Source: JANNSW01 sp031431235
GTDB lineage: Bacteria; Pseudomonadota; Alphaproteobacteria; Rhizobiales; Hyphomicrobiaceae
Length of the DNA stretch: 14,935 nucleotides
NCBI GenBank assembly: GCA_031431235.1
Contig: JANPDA010000067.1
Location: 1-14,935, forward strand
Reading direction: 5' to 3'
Shown here: positions 1 to 7,311 of the stretch, piece by piece
Layout of the letters: each line of letters begins with the position of its first letter
Position numbering within the stretch: position 1 is the stretch's first letter
The notes under the pieces: model-generated
What the model saw: only the letters and a program-made list of their open reading frames with translations
What the model was told of the DNA's origin: nothing
Databases searched by the model: none
Translations under genes and position numbers: made by a program

Positions 1-1632
1 CCGATCATCTTCCGCAACACGCCGCAATGGTTCATCGGCATGGACGTGCCGGTAGGCGTGCCCGGCAGCAAGGGCAAGAAGTCGATCCGCAAGCTCGCCT
101 TGAAGGCGATCGACGACACCACCTTCTATCCCCCCGCCGGCCAGAACCGCCTGCGCGGCATGATCGAGGTCAAGCCCGACTGGGTGGTCTCGCGCCAGCG
201 CTCCTGGGGCGTGCCGCTCTGCGTCTTCCTCAACGAGGAAACCGGCGAGTTCATCCCCAATGCCGCCTTCGCGGGCTCCGATCAGCTGATCGACCGCATC
301 GTCGCCTCCTTCCGCGAGAAGGGGGGCGATGCCTGGTATGAGGCGGGCGCGGCCGAGCGCTATCTGAAAGGCATCGTCGACAAGCCGGCCGAGTGGGAGC
401 AGGTGCGCGACACGGTAGAGGTCTGGTTCGATTCCGGCAGCACCCACGCTTTCGTGCTGGAAGCCCGCCCCGACCTGCAATGGCCCGCCTCGCTCTACCT
501 CGAAGGCTCCGACCAGCACCGCGGCTGGTTCCATTCCTCCCTGATCGAGAGCTGCGGCACTCGCGGCCGCGCGCCCTACGACGGGGTCCTCACTCACGGC
601 TTCGTCATGGACGAGCACGGTCGCAAGATGTCGAAATCGCTCGGCAACGTGGTCGCGCCCCAAGAGGTGATCGAGAAATCGGGCGCCGAGATCCTGCGGC
701 TCTGGGTGATGAGCTCGGATTATTCCGACGATCTCCGCGTCGGCCCCGAGATCCTGAAAGCCAACATCGAATCCTATCGCAAGCTGCGCAACACCGTGCG
801 CTGGCTGCTCGGCACCCTCGCCCATTTCGAGCCCGCGATGCGTGTCGAGCCGAAACAGTGCCCCGAGCTCGAGCGCTACATGCTGCACCTGCTGTCCGAG
901 CAGGCGCAGGTGGTGGCGGCAGGCTACGCGGCCTACGACTTCAAGCGCGTGTTGCACGCGCTCTCGAATTTCTGCATCAATGACCTCTCCGCCTTCTATT
1001 TCGACATCCGCAAGGACACACTCTACTGCGAGCCGTTCTCGAGCCCGAAGCGACAGGCTACGCTGTCGGTCATCGACGAGATTTTCTCCTGCCTGACCGC
1101 CTGGCTCGCCCCCATGCTGTGCTTCACCATGGAGGAAGCCTGGCTCGCCCGGCACCCTTCCGACGACGGCTCGGTGCATCTGCGCCAGTTCCCGGCGATC
1201 CCCAAGGGCTGGAAGAGCAACGAGCTCGCCGGGAAATGGCAGAGCATCCGCGACGTGCGCCGCGTAGTCACCGGAGCACTCGAGGTCGAGCGGCGTGAGA
1301 AGCGCATCGGCTCCAGTCTGGAGGCCGCCCCGGAAGTTTTCGTCGAGGACGCTGATCTGGCAAAGCTGCTGAAGGGCATCGACCTGGCGGAGCTGTCGAT
1401 CACGAGTGCCGCGCGCCTCGTGGCTGGTCCGGTGCCGCCGACTGCCTTCCGCCTCGATGACGTCCGCCATGTCGGGGTTGTGCCGCACCGGGCCGCAGGC
1501 ACGCGCTGCGAGCGCTCCTGGCGCGTGCGCGACGACATCGGCGCCGACCAGGAGTTTCCCACCTTGTCGAAGCGCGATGCCGAGGCGGTCCGTGAGTGGC
1601 AGGCGCGCCACGGCAACACGGGCGCAATCTGA
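1..1632 (+). CDS. ileS: Isoleucyl-tRNA synthetase, C-terminal part (5' end outside window)
   Basis: Cytoplasmic class Ia aminoacyl-tRNA synthetase that charges tRNA-Ile with isoleucine. The frame is open from base 1, so about 543 C-terminal residues are present; the HIGH motif and most of the editing domain lie upstream. The first residues include PQWFIGMD, the typical strand of the catalytic core. The class I signature KMSKS is intact at 625-639. A helical anticodon-binding domain follows. The end is a degenerate form of the C-terminal zinc-finger region: the stretch around TRCERSW keeps one Cys of the usual CxxC pairs, then runs into the common D-x-x-(F/Y)P-x-L-x-x-RDAEAV ending. As I recall, such reduction is common in alphaproteobacterial IleRS, so it is probably not damage. 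The stop codon TGA (1630-1632) shares its A with the lspA ATG, which implies co-translation. Identity is very secure. Confidence 0.97.
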   Translation, partial: PIIFRNTPQWFIGMDVPVGVPGSKGKKSIRKLALKAIDDTTFYPPAGQNRLRGMIEVKPDWVVSRQRSWGVPLCVFLNEETGEFIPNAAFAGSDQLIDRIVASFREKGGDAWYEAGAAERYLKGIVDKPAEWEQVRDTVEVWFDSGSTHAFVLEARPDLQWPASLYLEGSDQHRGWFHSSLIESCGTRGRAPYDGVLTHGFVMDEHGRKMSKSLGNVVAPQEVIEKSGAEILRLWVMSSDYSDDLRVGPEILKANIESYRKLRNTVRWLLGTLAHFEPAMRVEPKQCPELERYMLHLLSEQAQVVAAGYAAYDFKRVLHALSNFCINDLSAFYFDIRKDTLYCEPFSSPKRQATLSVIDEIFSCLTAWLAPMLCFTMEEAWLARHPSDDGSVHLRQFPAIPKGWKSNELAGKWQSIRDVRRVVTGALEVERREKRIGSSLEAAPEVFVEDADLAKLLKGIDLAELSITSAARLVAGPVPPTAFRLDDVRHVGVVPHRAAGTRCERSWRVRDDIGADQEFPTLSKRDAEAVREWQARHGNTGAI

Positions 1633-2135
1633 TGGCGGCGCTCCGACTGTGCGGGCCGATGACGCGGCTGGGCCTCGTCGTCGCGGTTGCCGGCTTCCTG
1701 GCCGATCAGCTCCATAAATGGTGGATGATCGACATCTATCTGATTGGCGAGAAGGGCCGCGTCGCGGTTCTGCCGTTCCTCGATCTGGTCGCGACCCTCA
1801 ATCCTGGCGTGAGCTACGGCCTGTTGCCTCAAGGCAGCGTCGCCGGCCAATATCTGCTCGCCGGATTTGCCGCCGTCGCCTCCATCGGGTTCCTGCTCTG
1901 GCTGGCGCAGGTGACGTCCCGCCTGGCAGCGATCTCGATCGGCCTCATTGTCGCGGGGGCGCTGGCCAACGCGACCGACCGGCTGCATCTGGGCGGGGTT
2001 GCCGATTTCTTCTCGCTCCATGCCTTCGGCTATTATTGGTATGTGTTCAATCTCGCCGATGTGTGGATTGTTGCCGGTGTGGCCGGGCTGCTGTATGAGT
2101 CGCTCTGGGCGAATCGCAAAAGCGCCGCAGTTTGA
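1632..2135 (+). CDS. lspA: Lipoprotein signal peptidase (signal peptidase II)
   Basis: Inner-membrane aspartyl protease that cleaves the signal peptide of diacylglyceryl-modified prolipoproteins just before the lipobox Cys. The 167-residue length is normal for the family. Visible motifs are ADQLHK near residue 25, LNPGVSYG at 56-63, NATDR at 113-117 with catalytic Asp116, and FNLAD at 139-143 with catalytic Asp143. Hydrophobic segments around residues 12-24, 73-93, 100-115 and 141-156 fit the four-helix topology. I chose the ATG at 1632 because it overlaps the ileS stop (TGATG), a classic coupled ileS-lspA junction. A GTG at 1596 in the same frame would add residues inside ileS and is unlikely. 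The next gene encodes a predicted LspA substrate. Confidence 0.96.
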   Translation: MAALRLCGPMTRLGLVVAVAGFLADQLHKWWMIDIYLIGEKGRVAVLPFLDLVATLNPGVSYGLLPQGSVAGQYLLAGFAAVASIGFLLWLAQVTSRLAAISIGLIVAGALANATDRLHLGGVADFFSLHAFGYYWYVFNLADVWIVAGVAGLLYESLWANRKSAAV

Positions 2136-2201
2136 ACGCACTGGAGTCCGAAGCGGGTGGATGGCTGGAAGCGGTCGAAACTCTCCCGGGAGACTCGTTT
2201 G

Positions 2202-2780
2202 ATGACCGATGGACGCAAATTGGGAAGGCGCCTCGCAGGTGTCGGCGCGCTTTTTGTCGCGGCGCTGCTCGGCGGTTGTGGCGGCGGCGTCGAGCTCAAC
2301 GGCAAGCTGTTCGACGCCATGGGCGTCAGCTCGAAGTCGGCAACTGCGCAGAGAATCGACCCGATCGTGCCGGAGCGCACCGGCCTCGTTCTGCCACCCT
2401 CGAACCAATTGCCAGTGCCGGGTGGCAGCGCGGTCGCTGTCGCTGCTCCAGCTGCCCTGCCGGCTCAGGGCGGCGAGCAATGGCCCGTCGATCCCGATCA
2501 GCAGCTCGCAGCCCTCCAGGCCCAGCAGCAGGCCCAGCAGGCCGCGAATTGCGACAGGCCCGACCCCTCCGAGGGCAGCGAAGGCCTGAAGCAGCACAAA
2601 TATGTCCGCTGCGGCAGCATCTGGACCACTCTGTTCAATTCGGGTCTCGATCAACCCGAGAACGCTCAGGGCCTGAAGCCGATCTTGCAGCAGCCCGAGC
2701 CGATCATGGTCCCGGCTGGCAGCGGCACGATCCCCGCTCCGGCCCCCGACGAGACCGCGACGGTCGACCCTCAGCAATAG
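2202..2780 (+). CDS. Small secreted lipoprotein of unknown function
   Basis: A 192-residue protein with a clear type II signal peptide: basic start (RKLGRR), hydrophobic core at residues 11-23, and lipobox LGGC with Cys26 as the expected lipidated residue. The ATG at 2202 is preceded by GGGAG at 2188-2192; an in-frame GTG at 2157 is a weaker choice. The mature part is low in complexity, rich in Pro, Gln and Ala. It carries PERTGLVLPPSNQLPVPGG near residues 57-75, a Gln/Ala-rich stretch at 99-115 that could be helical, and two further cysteines (117, 137) that could pair in the periplasm. The P-rich segment loosely recalls small envelope lipoproteins found after lspA in other alphaproteobacteria (DUF3035/BamF type), but I cannot assign the family. 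It lies 66 bp after lspA on the same strand and is probably co-transcribed. Its role is likely envelope-related; function is unknown. Confidence 0.85.
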   Translation: MTDGRKLGRRLAGVGALFVAALLGGCGGGVELNGKLFDAMGVSSKSATAQRIDPIVPERTGLVLPPSNQLPVPGGSAVAVAAPAALPAQGGEQWPVDPDQQLAALQAQQQAQQAANCDRPDPSEGSEGLKQHKYVRCGSIWTTLFNSGLDQPENAQGLKPILQQPEPIMVPAGSGTIPAPAPDETATVDPQQ

Positions 2781-2939
2781 CGCGTGGGTTCTGGCCTACC
2801 TGCCCGCGTCGGTTGAATTCTCGAGCAAATGGAGAACTCCATCCATGGTTGAGGCGCTTGGGCGCCCGACCGCGGGCGGTCGATCTCCCCACGATTGAAA
2901 CGAATCACCGGGGCTACGTGACGGAAAGGCCACGCAATC

Positions 2940-4214
2940 TTGGGTGAGCGGGCTCGATTTGGTCTCAGTGTCGTGGTGTTTGCGCTGATGGCGTACGTCG
3001 CCGCCCCGCCGGCAACGCCTCGCGCCCAGTCGCTCAGTGCTGATGGTGGCATGGCAAAAAACGCGTCCCGCCTCGACCCGGCCTTTGCGGTCTGGCTCGT
3101 CGGTTTTCGTGCCGAAGCCGAAGCGACCGGCCTGCCGCGCCAGCTGCTCGATGAATCCCTCTCGGGCCTCGTGCCCGATTACGAGATCATTGATCTCTTG
3201 CACAATCAGCCCGAGCTCGAGCGCACAGTCTGGGACTATCTGGATCGCGTCGTCTCGGATGAGCGGATCGCGCTCGGCCGTGAGATGCTCGCACTCCACG
3301 CCGCGCTGCTCGATACGATCGAGGCAACCTATGGCGTCGACCGGCATATCGTCGTCGCCATCTGGGGCATCGAGAGCCGCTACGGGCAGAGCATGGGCGC
3401 TCGCTCCGTGGTGCGCTCATTGGCAACGCTTGCCTTTGCGGGTGGTCGCCGCGCGGGCTATGGCCGCACCCAGCTCCTTGCCGCGCTGAAAATACTCCAG
3501 CTCCGCGATGTCGCTCCCGAAGCCATGCGGGGCTCCTGGGCAGGCGCGGTCGGCCATACCCAGTTCATCCCCACGACCTTCCTCGAGCATGCCGTCGATT
3601 TCGATCACGACGGCCGGCGCGATCTCTGGGGCTCGCTCGGCGATGCCTTGGCCTCGACCGCGCAATACCTCGCCCGTTCGGGCTGGGAGGCTGGGCAGGG
3701 CTGGGGCTATCAGGTGCGATTGCCACCGGGCTTCGACCACGCCTCGGCAGGTTTGCATGCAAAGAAGACCAACCCAGAGTGGGCGGCAACCGGCCTCACA
3801 CGCGAGGACGGCAGCTCCTTGCCCGCATCCGATCGGCCCATGTCCCTCATTCTCCCCGCTGGCGCAAGTGGCCCCGCCTTCCTCGTTTCGGCCAATTTCC
3901 GCGCTATTCTCAAATACAACAATGCGATCGCCTATGCGTTGTCGGTCAGCCATCTGGCCGAACGGCTGCGGGGAGCGGGAGCGATATCGGGGAGCTGGCC
4001 GCGCCACGAGCGACCCCTCCTGAAGCCCGAGCGTGAGCAATTGCAACGCTTGCTGACAGCCCGCGGCTACGAGGTAGGTGAGATCGATGGGGTGATCGGA
4101 ACGCGGACCAAGGCGGCGATGCGCGACTTCCAGCAGCGCGAAGGCCTGCCGGCCGACGCATTTGCCACAATCGGCCTGCTGGAGCGCATCCGGAACGACG
4201 CTCCCCTATGGTGA
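2940..4214 (+). CDS. Lytic murein transglycosylase, MltB family, with C-terminal peptidoglycan-binding domain
   Basis: Periplasmic enzyme that cleaves the MurNAc-GlcNAc bond of peptidoglycan non-hydrolytically, forming 1,6-anhydro-MurNAc ends. It has 424 residues. A signal peptide (about 1-30, ending near PRAQS) has no lipobox, so the protein should be soluble, unlike E. coli MltB. The SLT_2 domain covers about 40-340: GIESRYG with catalytic Glu145, then GAVGHTQFIPTTF, DFDHDGRRDLWGS and YNNAIAYALSVSHLAERL, all hallmark segments. Residues 361-424 form a PG_binding_1 repeat (GEIDGVIGTRTKAAMRDFQ). The start is a TTG at 2940, chosen because it gives a complete signal peptide and follows GGAAAGG at 2923-2929; no nearby in-frame ATG does this. 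The preceding 159 bp hold no gene, only a short GC hairpin near 2864-2877. A DUF459/SGNH gene follows 73 bp later. Confidence 0.93.
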   Translation: MGERARFGLSVVVFALMAYVAAPPATPRAQSLSADGGMAKNASRLDPAFAVWLVGFRAEAEATGLPRQLLDESLSGLVPDYEIIDLLHNQPELERTVWDYLDRVVSDERIALGREMLALHAALLDTIEATYGVDRHIVVAIWGIESRYGQSMGARSVVRSLATLAFAGGRRAGYGRTQLLAALKILQLRDVAPEAMRGSWAGAVGHTQFIPTTFLEHAVDFDHDGRRDLWGSLGDALASTAQYLARSGWEAGQGWGYQVRLPPGFDHASAGLHAKKTNPEWAATGLTREDGSSLPASDRPMSLILPAGASGPAFLVSANFRAILKYNNAIAYALSVSHLAERLRGAGAISGSWPRHERPLLKPEREQLQRLLTARGYEVGEIDGVIGTRTKAAMRDFQQREGLPADAFATIGLLERIRNDAPLW

Positions 4215-4287
4215 ATTCGCGAGCATCTTGCGATCGGCAAGCGAATGCGCCAGACCATCAAACGGGCACAGCACGGATAAGGCCGAT

Positions 4288-5586
4288 ATGATGCAGCCGA
4301 TGGAAAGACCGGGCGCAATGCGGGCACTTCTCGCCACGGCGATGCTGCTGGCAGCGGTCGTTGTGCTCGCCAGCGCGACGCCGGCCCCGGCCCAATCCGG
4401 CAATTCCTTCGGCCAGAGCTATCTGACGCCGTTTCCAGAGAATGACGTCTATCGGGTGATCGTTCTGGGCGATGCGTTCGGCGAGGGCATCAACGGTGGT
4501 CTTGCGGAAGCGTTGTCAGACGAGAGCGGCATCGAGGTGATCGACCGATCCAATGGTGCGACCGGACTGGCCCGCAATGACGAGACCACCTGGGACAAGC
4601 AGCTCGAGCAGATGGCGGCGAGCGAGCAGATCCATGCCGCGGTCGTGCTGTTCGGTGTGGTCGATCGCCAATCCATGCGCATCGAAAAGCGCCGCTATCA
4701 GGTCGGCTCGCCCGAATGGAAGCAGGAATACGGCAAGCGCGTCGACCGGGTGATGAAGGTATTGAAACGCGAGGGCGCGGCCATCTACTGGCTCGGCCTG
4801 CCGGTCATGCGCTCCCCTTCCGCCGCCGCCGACGCCGAGGTCATGAACGCCATTTTCCGCGAGATGGCGGTCATCAACGCGGTCAAATTCATCGATACGT
4901 GGTCCGGATTCACGGACGCCTCTGGCGGCTACAGTCCCTACGGGCCCGATCTCTCCGGCAAGGTGCGTGAGTTGCGCAGCGGCGATGGTGTCTATTTCAC
5001 CGGTCGCGGCTACCAGAAGCTTGCCCATTTCGCCGAGCAGGAGATCAGGCGCGATCTCGCCCTCGCCCGCGCCGAGCGCGACGTGCCGCTCGCCGGCAGC
5101 GAGGATGAGCAGGCCCGCATTGCCGCCGAGCGCCGCAAGACGGAAGGCAAAACCTCCGGCACTGCCGCCGCGGGCCAGTCCGGCACCGGCGTTGCCATTG
5201 CGGCCGTCCCGGCGCTCGCCGACTATCTGGCCGACGACTCGACCATCACAGTCACTGGGGCGACGGGCCAGAAGGTCCAGCTCGAGATCGTCCGACCGAG
5301 GATACCAGGAGCGGTGGTCGCCCACATCCTGCGCAGCAGTCAGGCCCGCTCCGTCGATATCGGCCAGACCATGGGCACCGACCTGAAAATCGGGCTGACT
5401 GCGTTGAGCTCGCTCGCCTTGGGCAGTGCCGGCAACAGTGGCGCACCCGGCAGCGTGCCGCTGACCCAATCCCCCTACTACAAGCTCCTGGTGAAGGGCG
5501 AAGCCGCACGCGCCAAGCCCGGCCGCGCCGACGATTTCGCCTGGCCGCGCCAACTGCAAACCGCAGCCCGCCAGCCGGGAAGCTGA
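4288..5586 (+). CDS. Secreted DUF459/SGNH-fold protein with altered catalytic residues
   Basis: A 432-residue exported protein. The ATG at 4288 has GGATAAGG at 4275-4282; alternative ATGs at 4291 and 4300 follow closely. The signal peptide ends around residue 36 (TPAPAQS). Residues 52-250 read as an SGNH/GDSL-like domain of the DUF459 type: VIVLGDAFGEG, then SNGATGLARNDETTWDKQL, VVLFGVVDRQSMR, IYWLGLPVMRS, FIDTWSGF and DGVYFTGRGYQKLAHFAE. At the places where SGNH hydrolases carry Ser (GDS), Asn (GxND) and His (DxxH), this protein has Ala63, Val125 and Tyr236; only the block V Asp233 remains. Residues 250-330 are a charged, Ala-rich linker, and 330-432 a further unassigned region. Beside a lytic transglycosylase, a peptidoglycan or cell-wall-glycan role is a reasonable guess. 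A standard serine esterase is unlikely. No terminator is visible in the 16 bp before the converging nhaA. Confidence 0.87.
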   Translation: MMQPMERPGAMRALLATAMLLAAVVVLASATPAPAQSGNSFGQSYLTPFPENDVYRVIVLGDAFGEGINGGLAEALSDESGIEVIDRSNGATGLARNDETTWDKQLEQMAASEQIHAAVVLFGVVDRQSMRIEKRRYQVGSPEWKQEYGKRVDRVMKVLKREGAAIYWLGLPVMRSPSAAADAEVMNAIFREMAVINAVKFIDTWSGFTDASGGYSPYGPDLSGKVRELRSGDGVYFTGRGYQKLAHFAEQEIRRDLALARAERDVPLAGSEDEQARIAAERRKTEGKTSGTAAAGQSGTGVAIAAVPALADYLADDSTITVTGATGQKVQLEIVRPRIPGAVVAHILRSSQARSVDIGQTMGTDLKIGLTALSSLALGSAGNSGAPGSVPLTQSPYYKLLVKGEAARAKPGRADDFAWPRQLQTAARQPGS

Positions 5587-5602
5587 CGGTCCTGGCGCTC
5601 GC

Positions 5603-6799
5603 CTACCCGCGCCTCGCCAGCAGCGACAGCACCGCCGCACCCCAAACCGTCGACAGCAGCGAGCCCGCGAGCACGCCGAACCGCACCTGCTCCTGGCGCA
5701 CCACGTCCGGGAAAGCGAGCAGCCCGATGAACAGGCTCATAGTGAAGCCGATGCCGGCGAGCACCGAGACGGCATAGATGTCGGCAAGCCCGGCTCCCCG
5801 CGGCAATCGGGCGATCCCACTCCGGCTCGCGAGCCACACCGTGCCGAAGATGCCCACCTGCTTGCCGAGGAACAGGCCTGCCATGATGGCGAGCGGCAAG
5901 GGCTCCAGCAACTGACTGAGCGACATGCCGTGCAGCGATACGCCTGCGCTGACGAACGCAAACACCGGCAACACCAGATAGGTGACCCAAGGGTGAGCGA
6001 GGTGCATCGCCTTGTCGAGTGGCGAATGCCCTCCTTTGCCGGCCGACACGAGCGGGATCGCGAGCCCGGTCACGACGCCCGCGAGCGTGGTATGCACGCC
6101 GCCCAGCTGAAACAGCACTGCCAGCGTGATCCCGAGCACCCCATAGACCGCGAGGCTGCCGACTTGGCGGTGGTTGGCGAGTGCCATCAGCCCGATCACC
6201 GCCGCCGCGAGCATCAGCGGCCAGAAGGCGACGCCCGCCGAGTAGAAGATCGCGATGATGAGAATGGCGCCCAGGTCGTCGAAGATCGCGATCGCCAGCA
6301 GCAGCACTTTCAGCGACGGACTGAGGCCTCGCCCGAAGATCTGCAGGATCGCCAGCGCAAACGCGATGTCGGTCGCTGCCGGGATCGCCCATCCCCGAGC
6401 CGTGTCCGCCCCCCCGGCAATCGCCAGATAGACGAGCGAGGGCACTGCCATGCCGCCGAGTGCCGCAATCAGCGGCAGCAGCACCTGGTCGCGGTCGCGC
6501 AGCACGCCCATCACCATCTCGCGCTTCAGCTCCATGCCGACCGCGAGGAAGAACAGCACCATCAGCACGTCCTTGATGACGAGCTTGAGTGGATGGGCGA
6601 TCACGGCCGAGCCGAGCCCGACCGTGACAGGCGCAGAAACCAGGCTCTTGTAGGCTTCGGCCAGCTGCGAGTTGGCTGCGATCAGCGCGGCGACCGTCGC
6701 CGCGATCATGATGATGCCGCCCGCGGATTCGAGCGCAATGAACCGCTGCAACGCGCGCGGCAAGCCAACCGTCAAAGTGCTGATCGGCCTGTCGAGCAT
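5603..6799 (-). CDS. nhaA: Na+/H+ antiporter NhaA
   Basis: Inner-membrane electrogenic antiporter that exchanges two protons for one sodium or lithium ion, supporting pH and salt homeostasis. The 398 residues match the usual length. Hallmarks: PLKLVIKDVLMVLFFLAVG near 70-88, the GWAIPAATDIAFALAIL segment with Asp144, and AIFDDLGAI with the ion-binding pair Asp174-Asp175. These match E. coli Asp133 and Asp163-164 with a constant offset. The later helix LAIMAGLFLGKQVGIFG carries the conserved Lys. Many hydrophobic segments fit the 12-helix fold. The ATG (complement of 6797-6799) has a weak GGGA upstream. It lies 73 bp downstream of hpf on the same strand, so the two may share a transcript. Its stop codon faces that of the SGNH gene. 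Confidence 0.97.
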   Translation of the reverse strand: MLDRPISTLTVGLPRALQRFIALESAGGIIMIAATVAALIAANSQLAEAYKSLVSAPVTVGLGSAVIAHPLKLVIKDVLMVLFFLAVGMELKREMVMGVLRDRDQVLLPLIAALGGMAVPSLVYLAIAGGADTARGWAIPAATDIAFALAILQIFGRGLSPSLKVLLLAIAIFDDLGAILIIAIFYSAGVAFWPLMLAAAVIGLMALANHRQVGSLAVYGVLGITLAVLFQLGGVHTTLAGVVTGLAIPLVSAGKGGHSPLDKAMHLAHPWVTYLVLPVFAFVSAGVSLHGMSLSQLLEPLPLAIMAGLFLGKQVGIFGTVWLASRSGIARLPRGAGLADIYAVSVLAGIGFTMSLFIGLLAFPDVVRQEQVRFGVLAGSLLSTVWGAAVLSLLARRG

Positions 6800-6836
6800 G
6801 CGGGGCGGTCCCTGTCGCTGCCTGGGTGCTCGTCGC

Positions 6837-6871
6837 GGGGTGCGGCTCGCGCCTGCCAGCCTGCGCGCCCC
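6837..6871 (-). other. GC-rich stem-loop just after hpf
   Basis: GGGGTGCG at 6837-6844 pairs with CGCGCCCC at 6864-6871 (eight pairs, one G-U), enclosing a 19-nt loop. The stem begins two bases after the hpf stop codon and lies before nhaA. No T-run follows in the hpf direction, so it does not look like a textbook intrinsic terminator. It could be an attenuator or an mRNA 3'-end stabiliser separating hpf from nhaA. In such GC-rich DNA a chance stem is also possible. Confidence 0.35.
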
Positions 6872-6872
6872 T

Positions 6873-7220
6873 TCAACTGCGGTGTGTCTTCACCTCGCCA
6901 TGCATCCGCTCGACGCTATCGACGAGCCGCCGGCGGGCGGCCTCGTAGGCATCGCGCAACGCCACGTAGACATCCTCGTGCGCCTGATTCTCGTCGTTGC
7001 TGGCAACCGAGATCTCCGGTCGTCCTGGCAATCCAAGCATGATTTTCACGTGAAAGATCTTGCCCTTGTGGTGATGCCTGTGCGGCGCATCGACGACGAA
7101 GCGCATGTGCGTGAGCCGGGGGGAGAGCTTCAGCAGCTTGCCGGCCTTCTCCTTGACGCGGGCCACGATGGCCTCCGATGGCTCCATGTTGTCGAACACG
7201 ATCTCGGGGATGACGGTCAT
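6873..7220 (-). CDS. Short HPF/RaiA-family ribosome hibernation protein
   Basis: A 115-residue member of the ribosome-associated HPF/RaiA (sigma-54 modulation) family, which binds the 30S decoding region and inactivates ribosomes under stress or in stationary phase. Visible features: an opening strand with MEPSEAIVARVKEKAGKL, then LTHMRFVVDAPHRHHHKGK, a third strand FHVKIML, and the C-terminal helix with AHEDVYVALRDAYEAARRRL, typical of this clade. It is the short form and lacks the C-terminal dimerisation domain of long HPF. The start is decided by a near-perfect Shine-Dalgarno (GGAAGGAGGT, complement of 7225-7234) just ahead of the ATG at 7220; in-frame codons further upstream would read into the divergent neighbour. 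It precedes nhaA and is divergent from the gene at 7312. A possible -10 box TATAAC lies at the complement of 7258-7263. Confidence 0.9.
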   Translation of the reverse strand: MTVIPEIVFDNMEPSEAIVARVKEKAGKLLKLSPRLTHMRFVVDAPHRHHHKGKIFHVKIMLGLPGRPEISVASNDENQAHEDVYVALRDAYEAARRRLVDSVERMHGEVKTHRS

Positions 7221-7311
7221 GCGGACCTCCTTCCAGTATGGTGGGAAAGAATAGCACGTTATAGCTTCGACCGGGACCGTAACTTGACGCCAATCATGGC
7301 CGGGAGGGGAC
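7221..7311. promoter_or_regulatory. Divergent promoter region between hpf and the unknown gene at 7312
   Basis: These 91 bases separate two divergent genes, so they must hold promoters for both unless transcription enters from further away. On the minus strand TATAAC (complement of 7258-7263) resembles a -10 box about 38 bases before the hpf ATG, but I see no good -35 partner. ATAGC occurs twice, at 7251-7255 and 7261-7265. On the plus strand TTGACG at 7284-7289 resembles a -35 but lies too close to the start codon at 7312 to serve it. I see no clear EcfG or sigma-54 site. Confidence 0.35.

Noticed and set aside
1495..1629. Damage to the IleRS C-terminal zinc finger
   Set aside because: Only one Cys remains of the usual pairs, but the frame and flanking motifs are intact and I recall similar reduced forms in other alphaproteobacterial enzymes, so it is probably normal variation.
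1023..2777. A 584-codon open frame on the minus strand across the end of ileS, lspA and the lipoprotein gene
   Set aside because: It lies fully antisense to three well-supported genes, has no recognisable domain and a biased, low-complexity composition. Long antisense frames are expected in GC-rich DNA.
2864..2877. GCCCG-ACCG-CGGGC hairpin before the transglycosylase gene as a terminator
   Set aside because: The stem is only five pairs with no following T-run; such stems are frequent by chance at this GC content.
5930..7042. A 370-codon plus-strand frame across nhaA and hpf
   Set aside because: It is antisense to nhaA and hpf, both firmly identified; the translation is an Arg/His/Asp/Gln-rich shadow with no family motif.
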